From an uncultured Oscillospiraceae bacterium (GTDB lineage: Bacteria > Bacillota > Clostridia > Oscillospirales > Oscillospiraceae), in contig CAAFPE010000093.1 in the NCBI GenBank assembly GCA_900764755.1, positions 1 through 38,144 of the forward strand: a stretch of DNA of 38,144 bases, read 5' to 3'. Both the position numbers and the translations under genes were made by a program. Within the stretch, counting starts at the first letter, position 1; each line of letters opens with the position of its first letter. The notes under the pieces are model-generated. The model saw only the letters and a program-made list of their open reading frames with translations. It searched no databases and was not told the DNA's origin. This document shows positions 1-8,006 of this stretch, piece by piece.

Positions 1-1
1 G

Positions 2-541
2 GAGCGGGTGGACCGGAACTGAGACGGCGTGCTCCAGTATGTGATGCTGGAGGGAGAGCCCAGTCACCAGGACGCCCTGCTGCGCACGGAGTATTCCATC
101 AAGACCCTCACCAATGCCGGGATTTTGGTGGAGAAGCTGGCCAGCGATACCGCAAACTGGAATCGGGGACAGGCGGCGGCCAAGATGTCCCAGTGGCATC
201 AGGAGTTTGGCGGCCAGATCGAGGCGGTCTTTGCCAACAATGACGATATGGCCCTGGGGGCCATCGACGTGCTTCTGGAGGCGGGAATGGCCCCGGAGGA
301 GATGCCTGTGATCGTGGGTGTGGACGCCACTGCCCCAGCACTGGAGGCTATGGAGGCAGGGACGCTCAGTGGAACGGTACAGAACGCCAAGGAGATGCCC
401 CAGGTCCTGATGGACCTGGCCCTGTCTCTGTACGCCGGGGAGGACCCGGCCCAGGCTGCCGACCTGACAGCAGAGCACTATGTCTGGCTTCCCTACCGAA
501 AGGTCAACCAGGAAAATTTCCGGAGCTTTCGGGAGGAATAG
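2..541 (+). pseudogene. mglB: 3' part of galactose-binding protein gene (MglB-like), interrupted by TGA
   Basis: The reading frame runs in from the left edge and continues to the TAG at 539-541. It encodes the C-terminal part of a periplasmic-type galactose/glucose-binding lipoprotein of an ABC importer. Sugar-site motifs are intact: NNDDMALG, GVDA and the Asn in TVQNAK match the ligand residues known from E. coli MglB. The calcium loop reads D-R-N-stop-D-G-V-L-Q, because codon 20-22 is TGA where this family has a variable residue (Lys in E. coli). GGA to TGA would explain it with one base change. A GTG at 29 opens a 170-codon remainder, but that piece lacks the signal peptide and N-terminal lobe and cannot make a working receptor. 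It may be a true nonsense mutation, a sequencing error or, less likely, a recoded codon. The family call is firm; the pseudogene status is less so. Confidence 0.75.
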
Positions 542-553
542 CCCTTTGGGGAC

Positions 554-582
554 TTGCGCCGCCTCCCGTTCTGTGCTATTTT
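554..582 (+). promoter_or_regulatory. Candidate promoter of the LacI-type regulator
   Basis: TTGCGC (554-559) and TATTTT (577-582) are separated by 17 bases. The -10 box is weak, but it directly abuts and overlaps the palindrome at 580-600, which would allow autoregulation. Confidence 0.4.
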
Positions 583-600
583 ATTTTTAGTAAAAATAAA
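580..600. promoter_or_regulatory. Candidate GalR-type operator, site 1
   Basis: A perfect inverted repeat: the 10-base half-site TTTATTTTTA, a central G, then TAAAAATAAA. It sits just upstream of the ribosome site of the LacI-family gene. Eighteen of its bases recur in front of galK (1718-1735). A symmetric site repeated in front of a regulator and its likely target operon is the expected pattern for a LacI/GalR operator. Binding by this regulator is inferred. Confidence 0.65.
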
Positions 601-614
601 GGGAGGGGATCACC

Positions 615-1652
615 ATGGCTACGCTGCGGGAGCTGGCGGAACGGACGGGCTACTCCGCCGCCACCATCTCCAGGATCCTGTCGGGCGATCCGGCGCTGTC
701 GGTAAGCATGGAGGCCAGAAGAAAAGTGTTGGAGGAGGCGGGGCGGCTGAACTATACCGCCACCCGGAGCCGCAGGGGCCGGGCGCCCAAGGGGGTGCTC
801 CGGGTGGGGATCGCAGAGATGCTCACGCCGGCCCAGCAGCTGGAGGACCCCTTCTACCTCTATCTCAGCGGCTTTGTCCGCCAGGGGTGCCTGGACCGGA
901 AGTACACCGCAGTGTCCCTGGAGAGCCGGGGAGAGGGCTTCCTGCCCCCGGAGGGGGAGCCGCTGGACGGCATCATTGCCATCGGAAAGTTCCGGCCGGG
1001 TCAGATCGAGGCGATGGAGGCCCTCTGCTCCCAGATCGTCTTTTTGAATTCCTCCCCCCAGGAGAGCCGATTTGATTCGGTCGTACTGAATTTCTCTCTG
1101 GGAATCTCCATGGCTCTGGAGCATTTGGCGGAGCTGGAACACCGTTCTGTGGGTTTTATCGGGCCGGAGTGGAAGCTGGATGACCTGGGCCGCCGGGCCC
1201 CCGAGGTGCGCCGCCAGCTCTTTGCCCAGCAGATCGCGGCCCGGGGACTGGATTGCCGGGGCTGGCTGCTGGACTGCCCCATGGAGACGGAGGCGGCTGC
1301 CCGGGCGGTGGGAGAGCGTCTCTCCGGCGGAGGGAGCCGTCCCACGGCGCTGCTGGCGGCCAATGAGGAGACGGCCATTGGAGTCATCCGGGCCCTGAGG
1401 CTGGCCGGTTTGGACGCACCGAAGGATCTGTCGGTGGTTTCCTTCAACGACACGCCCCGCTCCGCCCTGGTGGAGCCGCCTCTGACGTCGGTGTCCGCCC
1501 ATGTGGAGGAGATGGCGCGCACCGCCCTGCGTCTGCTGCGGGAGCGTGTGGCCCTCCCGGGACGGGAGCCGGAGCGCACTGTGCCGCTGAAGGTGGTGGT
1601 GTCCTCCTCTCTGACCGTGCGGAGCAGCACCGGGCCTGTCCCGGCGGAATGA
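615..1652 (+). CDS. LacI/GalR-family transcriptional regulator
   Basis: A 345-residue protein of normal LacI-family length. Residues 1-50 form the helix-turn-helix and hinge (TLRELAERTGYSAATISRIL, then a YTAT segment where the hinge helix begins). From about residue 60 onward is a periplasmic-binding-protein-like effector domain, with NEETAIGVIRAL and SVVSFNDTPRS typical of the C-terminal subdomain. The ATG follows GGGAGGGG. It lies between a galactose-binding protein gene and galKET, so it is probably the galactose repressor, with galactose or a related sugar as effector. It would act at the palindromes at 580-600 and 1718-1735. The family is certain; the exact ligand is inferred from context. 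Confidence 0.9.
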   Translation: MATLRELAERTGYSAATISRILSGDPALSVSMEARRKVLEEAGRLNYTATRSRRGRAPKGVLRVGIAEMLTPAQQLEDPFYLYLSGFVRQGCLDRKYTAVSLESRGEGFLPPEGEPLDGIIAIGKFRPGQIEAMEALCSQIVFLNSSPQESRFDSVVLNFSLGISMALEHLAELEHRSVGFIGPEWKLDDLGRRAPEVRRQLFAQQIAARGLDCRGWLLDCPMETEAAARAVGERLSGGGSRPTALLAANEETAIGVIRALRLAGLDAPKDLSVVSFNDTPRSALVEPPLTSVSAHVEEMARTALRLLRERVALPGREPERTVPLKVVVSSSLTVRSSTGPVPAE

Positions 1653-1713
1653 CCAGAAACACAGGGCATTTTCTGTCAAAGCCGCCGAACTTTCAGAATC
1701 TGCGAAAGATGGA

Positions 1714-1741
1714 TTGAATTTTTAGTAAAAATAAATATACT
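1714..1741 (+). promoter_or_regulatory. galK-galE-galT promoter
   Basis: TTGAAT (1714-1719) and TATACT (1736-1741) are separated by 16 bases. The spacer is almost entirely filled by the palindromic operator, so a bound repressor would block RNA polymerase. Transcription would start near 1748, just upstream of galK. Confidence 0.65.
1718..1735. promoter_or_regulatory. Candidate GalR-type operator, site 2
   Basis: ATTTTTA-G-TAAAAAT (1718-1732) is a perfect 7+1+7 inverted repeat. With the following AAA it is identical over 18 bases to part of site 1. It lies between the -35 and -10 boxes of the galK promoter. Confidence 0.65.
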
Positions 1742-1772
1742 GTGTAGTAGAAATGAGAAAGAGGTGACGTCT

Positions 1773-3068
1773 ATGAGTTCCACGGGAGAGTTGCTGCGGA
1801 AGCTGCAGGAAGGCGGGGGGGACGAGGCGCTTCGGGGGCTGTATGCCCTGGATGGAAGCGACGCCTCCCTGGAAAAGGGACGGGAGCGGGCGGTCCGGGT
1901 GGTCCGGGCCTTTGAGGCGGAGTTCGGAGCGCGGCCCCAGGCCGCTCTGTTCAGCGGACCGGGCCGGACGGAGATCGGCGGCAACCACACCGACCACCAG
2001 CACGGCCGTGTGCTGTGCGGCAGTGTGGATCTGGATATGCTGGCCTGCGCCGCCCCCAACGGGACGGACCTGGTCCGGATCCGGTCGGAGGGCTACCCCG
2101 CCCTGGAGGTGGATCTGCGGGATCTGAAGGTCCGGGAGGAGGAGAAGAACAGCTCCCCCGCGCTGGTGCGGGGAGTGGCGGCCCGGCTGGTGGAGCTGGG
2201 ATGCCGTCCAGCAGGCTTTGACGCCTATGTGACCTCCACGGTGCTGTCCGGCTCCGGCCTGTCCTCCTCCGCCGCCTATGAGATCCTGGTGGCCACCATC
2301 GTGGACTGCTTCTTCGGCGGCGGGACCCTGGATCCTGTGGAGCGGGCCAAGGTGGGCCAGTACGCGGAGAACGTCTACTTCGGCAAGCCCTGCGGACTGA
2401 TGGACCAGATGGGCTCCTCGGTGGGCGGCGCGGTGGCCATCGATTTTGCCGACCCGGCTGCCCCCGTGGTGAAGAAGGTGGAGTACGACTTCACCCGGTC
2501 GGGCCACGCCCTGTGCATCGTGGACACCGGCTCCTGCCACGCGGATCTTACTGATGACTATGCGGACATCACCCGGGAGATGGGGGCGGTGGCCGCCCAC
2601 TTCGGCGAGAAGTTCCTGCGGGATGTGGACGAGGGGGCCTTCCGGGCCGCCCTGCCGCAGCTGCGGAAGGAGTGCGGCGACCGGGCGGTGCTCCGGGCCA
2701 TGCACTTCTTTGAGGAGGACCGCCGGGCGGAGCAGGAGGCTGAGGCTCTGGAGCAGGGAGATTTTGACGCCTTCCTGGCTTTGGTGGACCAGTCGGGGCT
2801 GTCCTCCGCCCTGAACCTGCAGAACACCTGGTCGGCGGCTGCCCCTCAGCAGCAGGCCATCCCGGTGGCCCTGGCCGTGGGACGGGAGCTGCTGGGCGGC
2901 TCCGGCGCCATCCGGGTCCACGGCGGCGGCTTTGCCGGTACCATTCAGGCCTTTGTCCCCAACGAGAAGCTGGAGACCTTCCGGCGGGGGATGGAGGAAC
3001 TGCTGGGTCCGGGTATGTGCCACATCCTGCACATCCGGCCCCAGGGCGGCTGTGTGGTTTTGAAGTGA
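1773..3068 (+). CDS. galK: Galactokinase
   Basis: Phosphorylates galactose to galactose-1-phosphate with ATP, the first committed Leloir step. The 431-residue GHMP-kinase shows the substrate motif GRTEIGGNHTDHQHG (about residues 66-80; the galactokinase signature in its Clostridia-type GGNHTDHQ form), the ATP loop GSGLSSSAAYE near residue 165 and the C-terminal GGGFAGTIQAF motif. The ATG at 1773 is preferred over the in-frame GTG at 1764, because the GAGGTG ribosome site overlaps that GTG and is correctly spaced from 1773. galE follows after about 33 bases and galT after that, forming an operon driven by the operator-bearing promoter at 1714-1741. Confidence 0.95.
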   Translation: MSSTGELLRKLQEGGGDEALRGLYALDGSDASLEKGRERAVRVVRAFEAEFGARPQAALFSGPGRTEIGGNHTDHQHGRVLCGSVDLDMLACAAPNGTDLVRIRSEGYPALEVDLRDLKVREEEKNSSPALVRGVAARLVELGCRPAGFDAYVTSTVLSGSGLSSSAAYEILVATIVDCFFGGGTLDPVERAKVGQYAENVYFGKPCGLMDQMGSSVGGAVAIDFADPAAPVVKKVEYDFTRSGHALCIVDTGSCHADLTDDYADITREMGAVAAHFGEKFLRDVDEGAFRAALPQLRKECGDRAVLRAMHFFEEDRRAEQEAEALEQGDFDAFLALVDQSGLSSALNLQNTWSAAAPQQQAIPVALAVGRELLGGSGAIRVHGGGFAGTIQAFVPNEKLETFRRGMEELLGPGMCHILHIRPQGGCVVLK

Positions 3069-3101
3069 CATCAGGCGGAACAGCAGAATAGAAAGGACGG
3101 A

Positions 3102-4100
3102 ATGAAGAATATGGCGATTTTAGTGTTGGGTGGAGCCGGCTATATCGGTTCCCATACCGTGTACGAGCTCATCGACGCCGGCCGGGACGTGGTAGTGGCG
3201 GACAACCTGCTCACCGGCTTCCGGGCTGCCGTGCATCCCAAGGCCCGCTTCTATGAACTGGACATCCGGGACCGGAAGGCTCTGGACCAGCTGTTTGAGC
3301 AGGAGAAAATCGAGGGCGTCATCCATTTCGCTGCCTCCTCCCAGGTGGGCGAGTCCATGAGCGATCCTCTGAAGTACTATGACAACAACCTGGGCGGCAC
3401 CATCTGTCTGCTGGAGTCCATGGTGGCCCACGGGGTGGACAAGATCGTGTTCTCCTCCACCGCCGCCACCTATGGCGAGCCGGAGCGGGTGCCCATTCTG
3501 GAGACGGACAAGACCATCCCCACCAACTGCTATGGCGAGACCAAGCTGGCGATGGAGAAGATGATGTCCTGGACCAGCCGGGCCCACGGCCTGCGGTATG
3601 TGGCCCTGCGGTACTTCAACGCCTGCGGTGCCCATCCCTCCGGCGCCATCGGCGAGGCTCACGCCCCTGAGACCCATCTGATCCCCCTGATCCTCCAGGT
3701 GCCCAACGGCCAGCGGGAGAAGATCTCCATTTTCGGTGACGACTATGCCACCAAGGACGGCACCTGCGTTCGGGACTATATCCACGTCACCGATCTGGCC
3801 CAGGCCCATATTCTGGCTCTGGATTATCTGCTGAAGGGCGGGGATAACAACGTGTTCAACCTGGGCAACGGAGTGGGCTTCACCGTCAAGGAGGTCATCG
3901 ACGTGGCCCGGAAGGTCACCGGCCATCCCATCCCTGCGGAGATCTCTCCCCGGCGGGCGGGCGACCCCGCACAGCTGGTGGCCTCCTCGGACAAGGCCAA
4001 GGACGTCCTGGGCTGGAAGCCCCAGTATGCTGATCTGGAGACCATCGTCTCCTCCGCCTGGGCGTGGCACAAGGGCCATCCCCACGGCTTTGCGGACTGA
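3102..4100 (+). CDS. galE: UDP-glucose 4-epimerase
   Basis: Interconverts UDP-galactose and UDP-glucose with bound NAD. The 332-residue protein is an extended short-chain dehydrogenase: Rossmann motif GGAGYIG near residue 10, substrate loop FSSTAATYGEP, catalytic Tyr and Lys in YGETK, and the RYFNACGAH segment typical of GalE. The length is standard. The ATG at 3102 follows AAAGGACGGA; an in-frame ATG at 3111 is less well placed. It is the middle gene of galK-galE-galT. Confidence 0.96.
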   Translation: MKNMAILVLGGAGYIGSHTVYELIDAGRDVVVADNLLTGFRAAVHPKARFYELDIRDRKALDQLFEQEKIEGVIHFAASSQVGESMSDPLKYYDNNLGGTICLLESMVAHGVDKIVFSSTAATYGEPERVPILETDKTIPTNCYGETKLAMEKMMSWTSRAHGLRYVALRYFNACGAHPSGAIGEAHAPETHLIPLILQVPNGQREKISIFGDDYATKDGTCVRDYIHVTDLAQAHILALDYLLKGGDNNVFNLGNGVGFTVKEVIDVARKVTGHPIPAEISPRRAGDPAQLVASSDKAKDVLGWKPQYADLETIVSSAWAWHKGHPHGFAD

Positions 4101-4118
4101 GGGGCAGGTGTGGCGACA

Positions 4119-5609
4119 ATGATCGATGAAGCCGTTTCCAAGCTGGTCACCTACGCCCTGCGCACCGGGCTGATCCAGGAAAATGAGACCGTCTGGGCAG
4201 TCAACACCATTCTGGATGCTCTGAAGCTGGACAGCTATACCGACCCCGGCAAGGAGTGGGGGGAGCTGGAGCTGGCTCCCATCCTGGAGGAACTGCTGGA
4301 TGACGCCCACGACCGGGGTGTGCTGGCGGAAAACTCGGTGGTCTACCGGGATCTGTTTGACACCGAGCTGATGGGACGCCTCACCCCGCGGCCCGCTCAG
4401 GTCATTGAGACCTTCCAGTCCCTGTACCGGGAGGATCCCAAGCAGGCGACGGACTGGTACTACAAATTCAGCCAGGATACCAACTATATCCGCCGGGACC
4501 GCATCGCCCGGGATATGCAGTGGAAGGTCTCCACAGAGTACGGGGACCTGGACATCACCATCAACCTGTCCAAGCCGGAGAAGGACCCCAAGGCCATTGC
4601 CGCCGCCCGGAACCTGCCGGCCTCCAACTACCCCCGGTGCGCCCTGTGTGCCGAGAATGAGGGCTATGCCGGCCGGGTGAACCACCCCGCCCGGCAGAAC
4701 CACCGCATCGTTCCCATCACCATCAACGGCTCTCCCTGGTTCATGCAGTACTCCCCCTACGTCTACTACAACGAGCACTGCATCTGCCTGAACAGCGTCC
4801 ACACTCCCATGAAGATCGACCGGGCCTGTTTTGGAAAGCTGCTGGACTTTGTGGGGCAGTTCCCCCATTACTTCGTGGGCTCCAACGCCGATCTGCCCAT
4901 CGTAGGCGGCTCCATTCTGGCCCACGACCACTTCCAGGGCGGCTGCTATACCTTCGCCATGGAGAAGGCCCCCGTGGAGACCCCGGTGACCTTCCCCGGC
5001 TTTGAGGACGTCCAGGCTGGCATTGTCAAGTGGCCCATGTCGGTGATCCGGATCCGCTCTGCCCAGGCGGAGCGGCTGGTGGAACTGGCCGACCGGATCC
5101 TGGTCTCCTGGCGGGGCTACACCGACGAGGCGGCGGTGATCCTGGCCGAGACCGACGGCGTCCCCCACAACACCATCACCCCCATCGCCCGGATGCGGGA
5201 CGGGGAGTTTGAACTGGACCTGGTGCTGCGCAATAACCTGACCACCGAGGAGCACCCTCTGGGCCTGTACCACCCCCACGCCGAACTCCACCATATCAAG
5301 AAGGAGAACATCGGCCTGATCGAGGTCATGGGCCTTGCAGTGCTGCCCGCCCGGCTGAAGGACGAACTGGCCGCTGTGGCTGACGCCCTGGTGACCGGGG
5401 CAGACCTGCGGGCAGACGAGCGCACGGAGAAGCACGCCGACTGGGCGGAGGGCTTCCGGGACAAGTATGCCTTCACCCGGGAGAACGCACTGGAGATCGT
5501 TCAAAAGGAAACTGGCCTGGTCTTTGCCCAGGTGCTGGAGCACGCGGGCGTATATGGACGCAGTCCGGAGGGGAAGGCGGCCTTCCTCCGCTTTATCCAG
5601 CAGGTATAA
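4119..5609 (+). CDS. galT: UDP-glucose-hexose-1-phosphate uridylyltransferase, Firmicutes type
   Basis: Transfers UMP from UDP-glucose to galactose-1-phosphate, completing the Leloir pathway. At 496 residues it belongs to the long Bacillota-type GalT family rather than the roughly 350-residue E. coli type. Recognisable blocks are FMQYSPYVYYNEHCI, LNSVHTPM, AHDHFQGG, which carries the active-site histidines, and HHIKKENIG. I place the start at ATG 4119 because the GGGGCAGG ribosome site is only a base or two from the alternative GTG at 4110 but about ten bases from 4119; family members also begin with a Met-Ile-like N-terminus. It is the last gene of the gal operon and is followed by a 12-bp hairpin. 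Confidence 0.95.
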   Translation: MIDEAVSKLVTYALRTGLIQENETVWAVNTILDALKLDSYTDPGKEWGELELAPILEELLDDAHDRGVLAENSVVYRDLFDTELMGRLTPRPAQVIETFQSLYREDPKQATDWYYKFSQDTNYIRRDRIARDMQWKVSTEYGDLDITINLSKPEKDPKAIAAARNLPASNYPRCALCAENEGYAGRVNHPARQNHRIVPITINGSPWFMQYSPYVYYNEHCICLNSVHTPMKIDRACFGKLLDFVGQFPHYFVGSNADLPIVGGSILAHDHFQGGCYTFAMEKAPVETPVTFPGFEDVQAGIVKWPMSVIRIRSAQAERLVELADRILVSWRGYTDEAAVILAETDGVPHNTITPIARMRDGEFELDLVLRNNLTTEEHPLGLYHPHAELHHIKKENIGLIEVMGLAVLPARLKDELAAVADALVTGADLRADERTEKHADWAEGFRDKYAFTRENALEIVQKETGLVFAQVLEHAGVYGRSPEGKAAFLRFIQQV

Positions 5610-5634
5610 TATACGCATATCGTGAGAAAGAGAC

Positions 5635-5661
5635 AGCCCCCGGAGCGATGCTCCGGGGGCT
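5635..5661. terminator. Hairpin between convergent galT and cysK
   Basis: A perfect 12-bp stem (AGCCCCCGGAGC / GCTCCGGGGGCT) with a GAT loop. The U-tract is weak on both strands, but the position between two gene ends suggests a shared bidirectional terminator. Confidence 0.7.
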
Positions 5662-5712
5662 CAGCTTGTCGAAAAAGCGGCGCTGTTGCAGTTCAAGAGA
5701 TAACGCCAAAGA

Positions 5713-6645
5713 TCATTCCGCGAACATGGGGGAGGAGAGATAGCGGTCGCCGGAGTCGGGGAGGATGACCACGATGGTCTTACCCGCGTATTCCGGCTGG
5801 CGGGCCAGCTGGGCGGCGGCCCACAGAGCCGCGCCGGAGGAGATCCCCACCAGAACACCCTCGGTGCGGACCAGCTCCCGTCCGGCAGTAAATGCGTCCT
5901 CGTCCCGGACCCGGATGACCTGATCGTAGATGCTCCGGTCCAGGGTGTCGGGGATGAAGTTGGCGCCGATCCCCTGGATCTGGTGGGAGCCGGCCTGGCC
6001 GCCGGAGAGCAGGGGGGAGGCGTCGGGCTCCACCGCCGCCACATGGATGGCGGGGTTCTGCTCCTTCAGATAGCGGGCGGTGCCGGAGAGGGTGCCGCCG
6101 GTGCCCACACAGGCCACCAACACATCGACCCTGCCCTGGGTGTCCGCCCAGATCTCCGGGCCGGTGGTGCGGTAGTGGGCGTCCGGGTTGGCAGGGTTGT
6201 CGAACTGTCCGGGGATGAAGCTGCCGGGGATGGAGCGGGCAAGCTCCTCCGCCTTCTCCACCGCGCCCTGCATCCCCAGTGCTCCTGGGGTGAGGACCAG
6301 CTCCGCCCCATAGGCGGCCAGCATGGCCCGGCGCTCCGCACTCATGGTATCGGGCATGGTGAGGATCAGGCGGTAGCCCCGGACGGCGGCTACACAGGCC
6401 AGGCCGATGCCGGTGTTTCCGGAGGTGGGCTCAATGATCACGGCTCCGGGCTTCAGCAGTCCCCGGGCCTCTGCGTCCTGGACCATGGACAGTCCCACCC
6501 GGTCCTTGGCGGAGCCGGCGGGATTCAGGTATTCCAGCTTGGCCAGCACCTGGGCGGAGAAGCCGTGCCGGGCTCCATACCGCTCCAGAGTCAGCAGGGG
6601 GGTGTGTCCGATCAGCTCTTCCACGCTGTGCGCGATCTTTGACAT
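5713..6645 (-). CDS. cysK: Cysteine synthase A (O-acetylserine sulfhydrylase)
   Basis: PLP enzyme that makes cysteine from O-acetylserine and sulfide in the cytoplasm. The 310-residue length is standard for CysK. The lysine that binds PLP lies in NPAGSAKDR near residue 46, the substrate loop is TSGNTGIGLA, and the phosphate-binding loop is CVGTGGTLSGTARYL. The ATG is preceded by AGGAGG on the minus strand. It is a single gene convergent with galT and divergent from the patatin-like gene. Its promoter at 6691-6720 carries an inverted repeat over the -10 box, so a cysteine-responsive repressor is plausible. Confidence 0.95.
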   Translation of the reverse strand: MSKIAHSVEELIGHTPLLTLERYGARHGFSAQVLAKLEYLNPAGSAKDRVGLSMVQDAEARGLLKPGAVIIEPTSGNTGIGLACVAAVRGYRLILTMPDTMSAERRAMLAAYGAELVLTPGALGMQGAVEKAEELARSIPGSFIPGQFDNPANPDAHYRTTGPEIWADTQGRVDVLVACVGTGGTLSGTARYLKEQNPAIHVAAVEPDASPLLSGGQAGSHQIQGIGANFIPDTLDRSIYDQVIRVRDEDAFTAGRELVRTEGVLVGISSGAALWAAAQLARQPEYAGKTIVVILPDSGDRYLSSPMFAE

Positions 6646-6675
6646 AGCAGTACCTCCTATTCAGTCGATGTGACT

Positions 6676-6698
6676 GGTATCATCAAAAGGATGATACC
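6676..6698. promoter_or_regulatory. Inverted repeat over the cysK -10 box (candidate operator)
   Basis: GGTATCAT and ATGATACC are perfect 8-base arms separated by CAAAAGG. The right arm contains the minus-strand -10 hexamer. A repressor dimer here would block cysK. Which regulator binds is unknown. Confidence 0.5.
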
Positions 6699-6720
6699 GC
6701 CTGCTCCGCGGCTTTGTCAA
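6691..6720 (-). promoter_or_regulatory. cysK promoter
   Basis: On the minus strand a consensus TTGACA (6720-6715) is followed by 18 bases and TATCAT (6696-6691). Confidence 0.6.
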
Positions 6721-6729
6721 CATTGACCT

Positions 6730-6758
6730 TTGCAAAAGAGGGCGGGAGGGGGTATAAT
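6730..6758 (+). promoter_or_regulatory. Promoter of the patatin-like gene
   Basis: TTGCAA (6730-6735), a 17-base spacer and a perfect TATAAT (6753-6758). It is divergent from the cysK promoter, with -35 boxes only about nine bases apart. Confidence 0.7.
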
Positions 6759-6828
6759 ACCCGGAGAAATGCTGAGGCCGCTCTGCAAGGGAGCGGCCGG
6801 GGCGGACAGTCAAAAGGAGGTATGGGGA

Positions 6829-7680
6829 ATGAAGGTCGGTATGGTACTGGAGGGGGGCGCGCTGCGCACCATTTTTTCCACCGGGGTGCTGGACGCGATG
6901 CTGGAGAAGGACCTGATGGCGGACTATGTGGTGGGCGTATCCGCCGGGATCGCCTATGGGGTGAGCTATATCTCCCGCCAGCCCAGGCGCAATCTGGAGA
7001 TCCTGACCCGGTTTGCCAATGACAGGCGCTATATGGGGCTGGGCAATCTGCTGGACCGGCATAACCGCAGCTATTTTGGGCTGGAATTCTCCTATGAGAC
7101 CATTCCCAATGAGCTGGTACCATTTGACTATGATACCTTTGCCGCCTTCCCCGGAAAGGTGGAGGCGGGGGTGACCAATCTGGAGACGGGAAAGGCCGAG
7201 TATCTGGAGGTCCCCCGCCGGGACGACAACTTCCTGCTGCTTCAGGCTACCTGCGCCATGCCCCTGATGTTCCCCATCTACCGGCTGGGGGGAAAGCCCT
7301 ATTTGGACGGTGGAGCGGCGGAGACCGTGCCCTATCCCCGGGCCTTTGAAATGGGCTGCGACCGGGCCATTGTGATCCTGACCAAGCCTAGGGGCTTTGT
7401 GCGGAAGCAGGAGAAGCTGCTGCCGGTGATCGAGCGGCGGTACCGGGAGTACCCCAATTTCTGCCAGACCATGAGAGAGCGGGCGGAGCGGGACAACCGG
7501 GCTCGGGAAGAACTCTTCCGCCTGGAGAAGGAGGGGAAGGTTCTGGTGCTGGCCCCGGAGGATCTTCGGGGTGTGAGCCGCATCGAGCGGGATGTGGAGA
7601 AGCTGCGCCTGCTGTGGGCGGACGGATACCAGCAGGGGATGGAACGAATGGAGGAGATCCGCTCCTTCATGGGCAGGTAG
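6829..7680 (+). CDS. Patatin-like phospholipase family protein
   Basis: A predicted serine lipid acyl hydrolase of 283 residues in the bacterial YjjU-like patatin group. The N-terminus MVLEGGALRTIFSTGVL is the glycine-rich oxyanion loop, GVSAG near residue 40 holds the nucleophilic serine (GxSxG), and LDGGAAETVP near residue 160 supplies the catalytic aspartate (DGG). No signal peptide or membrane segment is visible, so it should be cytoplasmic. The ATG at 6829 follows AAGGAGG with 8-base spacing; upstream in-frame codons precede that ribosome site. It has its own promoter at 6730-6758. The natural substrate is unknown. Confidence 0.9.
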   Translation: MKVGMVLEGGALRTIFSTGVLDAMLEKDLMADYVVGVSAGIAYGVSYISRQPRRNLEILTRFANDRRYMGLGNLLDRHNRSYFGLEFSYETIPNELVPFDYDTFAAFPGKVEAGVTNLETGKAEYLEVPRRDDNFLLLQATCAMPLMFPIYRLGGKPYLDGGAAETVPYPRAFEMGCDRAIVILTKPRGFVRKQEKLLPVIERRYREYPNFCQTMRERAERDNRAREELFRLEKEGKVLVLAPEDLRGVSRIERDVEKLRLLWADGYQQGMERMEEIRSFMGR

Positions 7681-7876
7681 GGGGAGCGCTCTGCGGCCCC
7701 TCCGGCGCGTCCAGGGCGTACAGGGCCAGCAGATCCCCCAGCACAGTGAAAAAGGCGGCCAGGCGGTTCAGCTCCTCCTGAGTCAGCCCCCGGGCAAGGG
7801 AGGCGGCGATTCCAGCCGCACCCGCGGCCGTGGCATCGCTCCCGGCCCAGTGATGAAAGACAGACAGACGGACCAC
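7667..7876 (-). CDS. Small hypothetical protein (resembles DUF6774-type proteins)
   Basis: A 69-residue ORF that starts at GTG and overlaps the end of the convergent patatin-like gene by 14 bases. The central segment GLTQEELNRLAAFFTVLGDLLALYAL is an amphipathic helical stretch. It resembles small proteins of Oscillospiraceae that I recall as DUF6774, with an LxxEELxxLAxxLxxLGDxL pattern. The ribosome site is poor and the start is uncertain. No function can be given. It could still be a chance ORF in GC-rich sequence. Confidence 0.5.
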   Translation of the reverse strand: MVRLSVFHHWAGSDATAAGAAGIAASLARGLTQEELNRLAAFFTVLGDLLALYALDAPEGPQSAPPTCP

Positions 7877-7952
7877 CCCCGGACCATGCTATGCGGCAGG
7901 CCCCCGGGCGGTCCCTTTTTGCGTCCCGCCGCCGGGAGAGCCATTTCCGTCC

Positions 7953-7981
7953 TTCCCATTTGACGGGAAGTGTGGTACAAT
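7953..7981 (+). promoter_or_regulatory. Possible ruvC promoter
   Basis: TACAAT (7976-7981) is a good -10 box. At 17 bases upstream lies only TTCCCA (7953-7958); a TTGACG at 7960-7965 is too close to pair with it. Confidence 0.35.
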
Positions 7982-8006
7982 AAGCCGATAATACAAGGAG
8001 GGCGGC

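Noticed and set aside
3120..5618. Very long open frame on the minus strand opposite galE and galT
   Set aside because: GC-rich codon use on the real strand leaves the opposite frame open. The translation is rich in Gly, Val, His and Gln with no family motif, while galE and galT are unmistakable.
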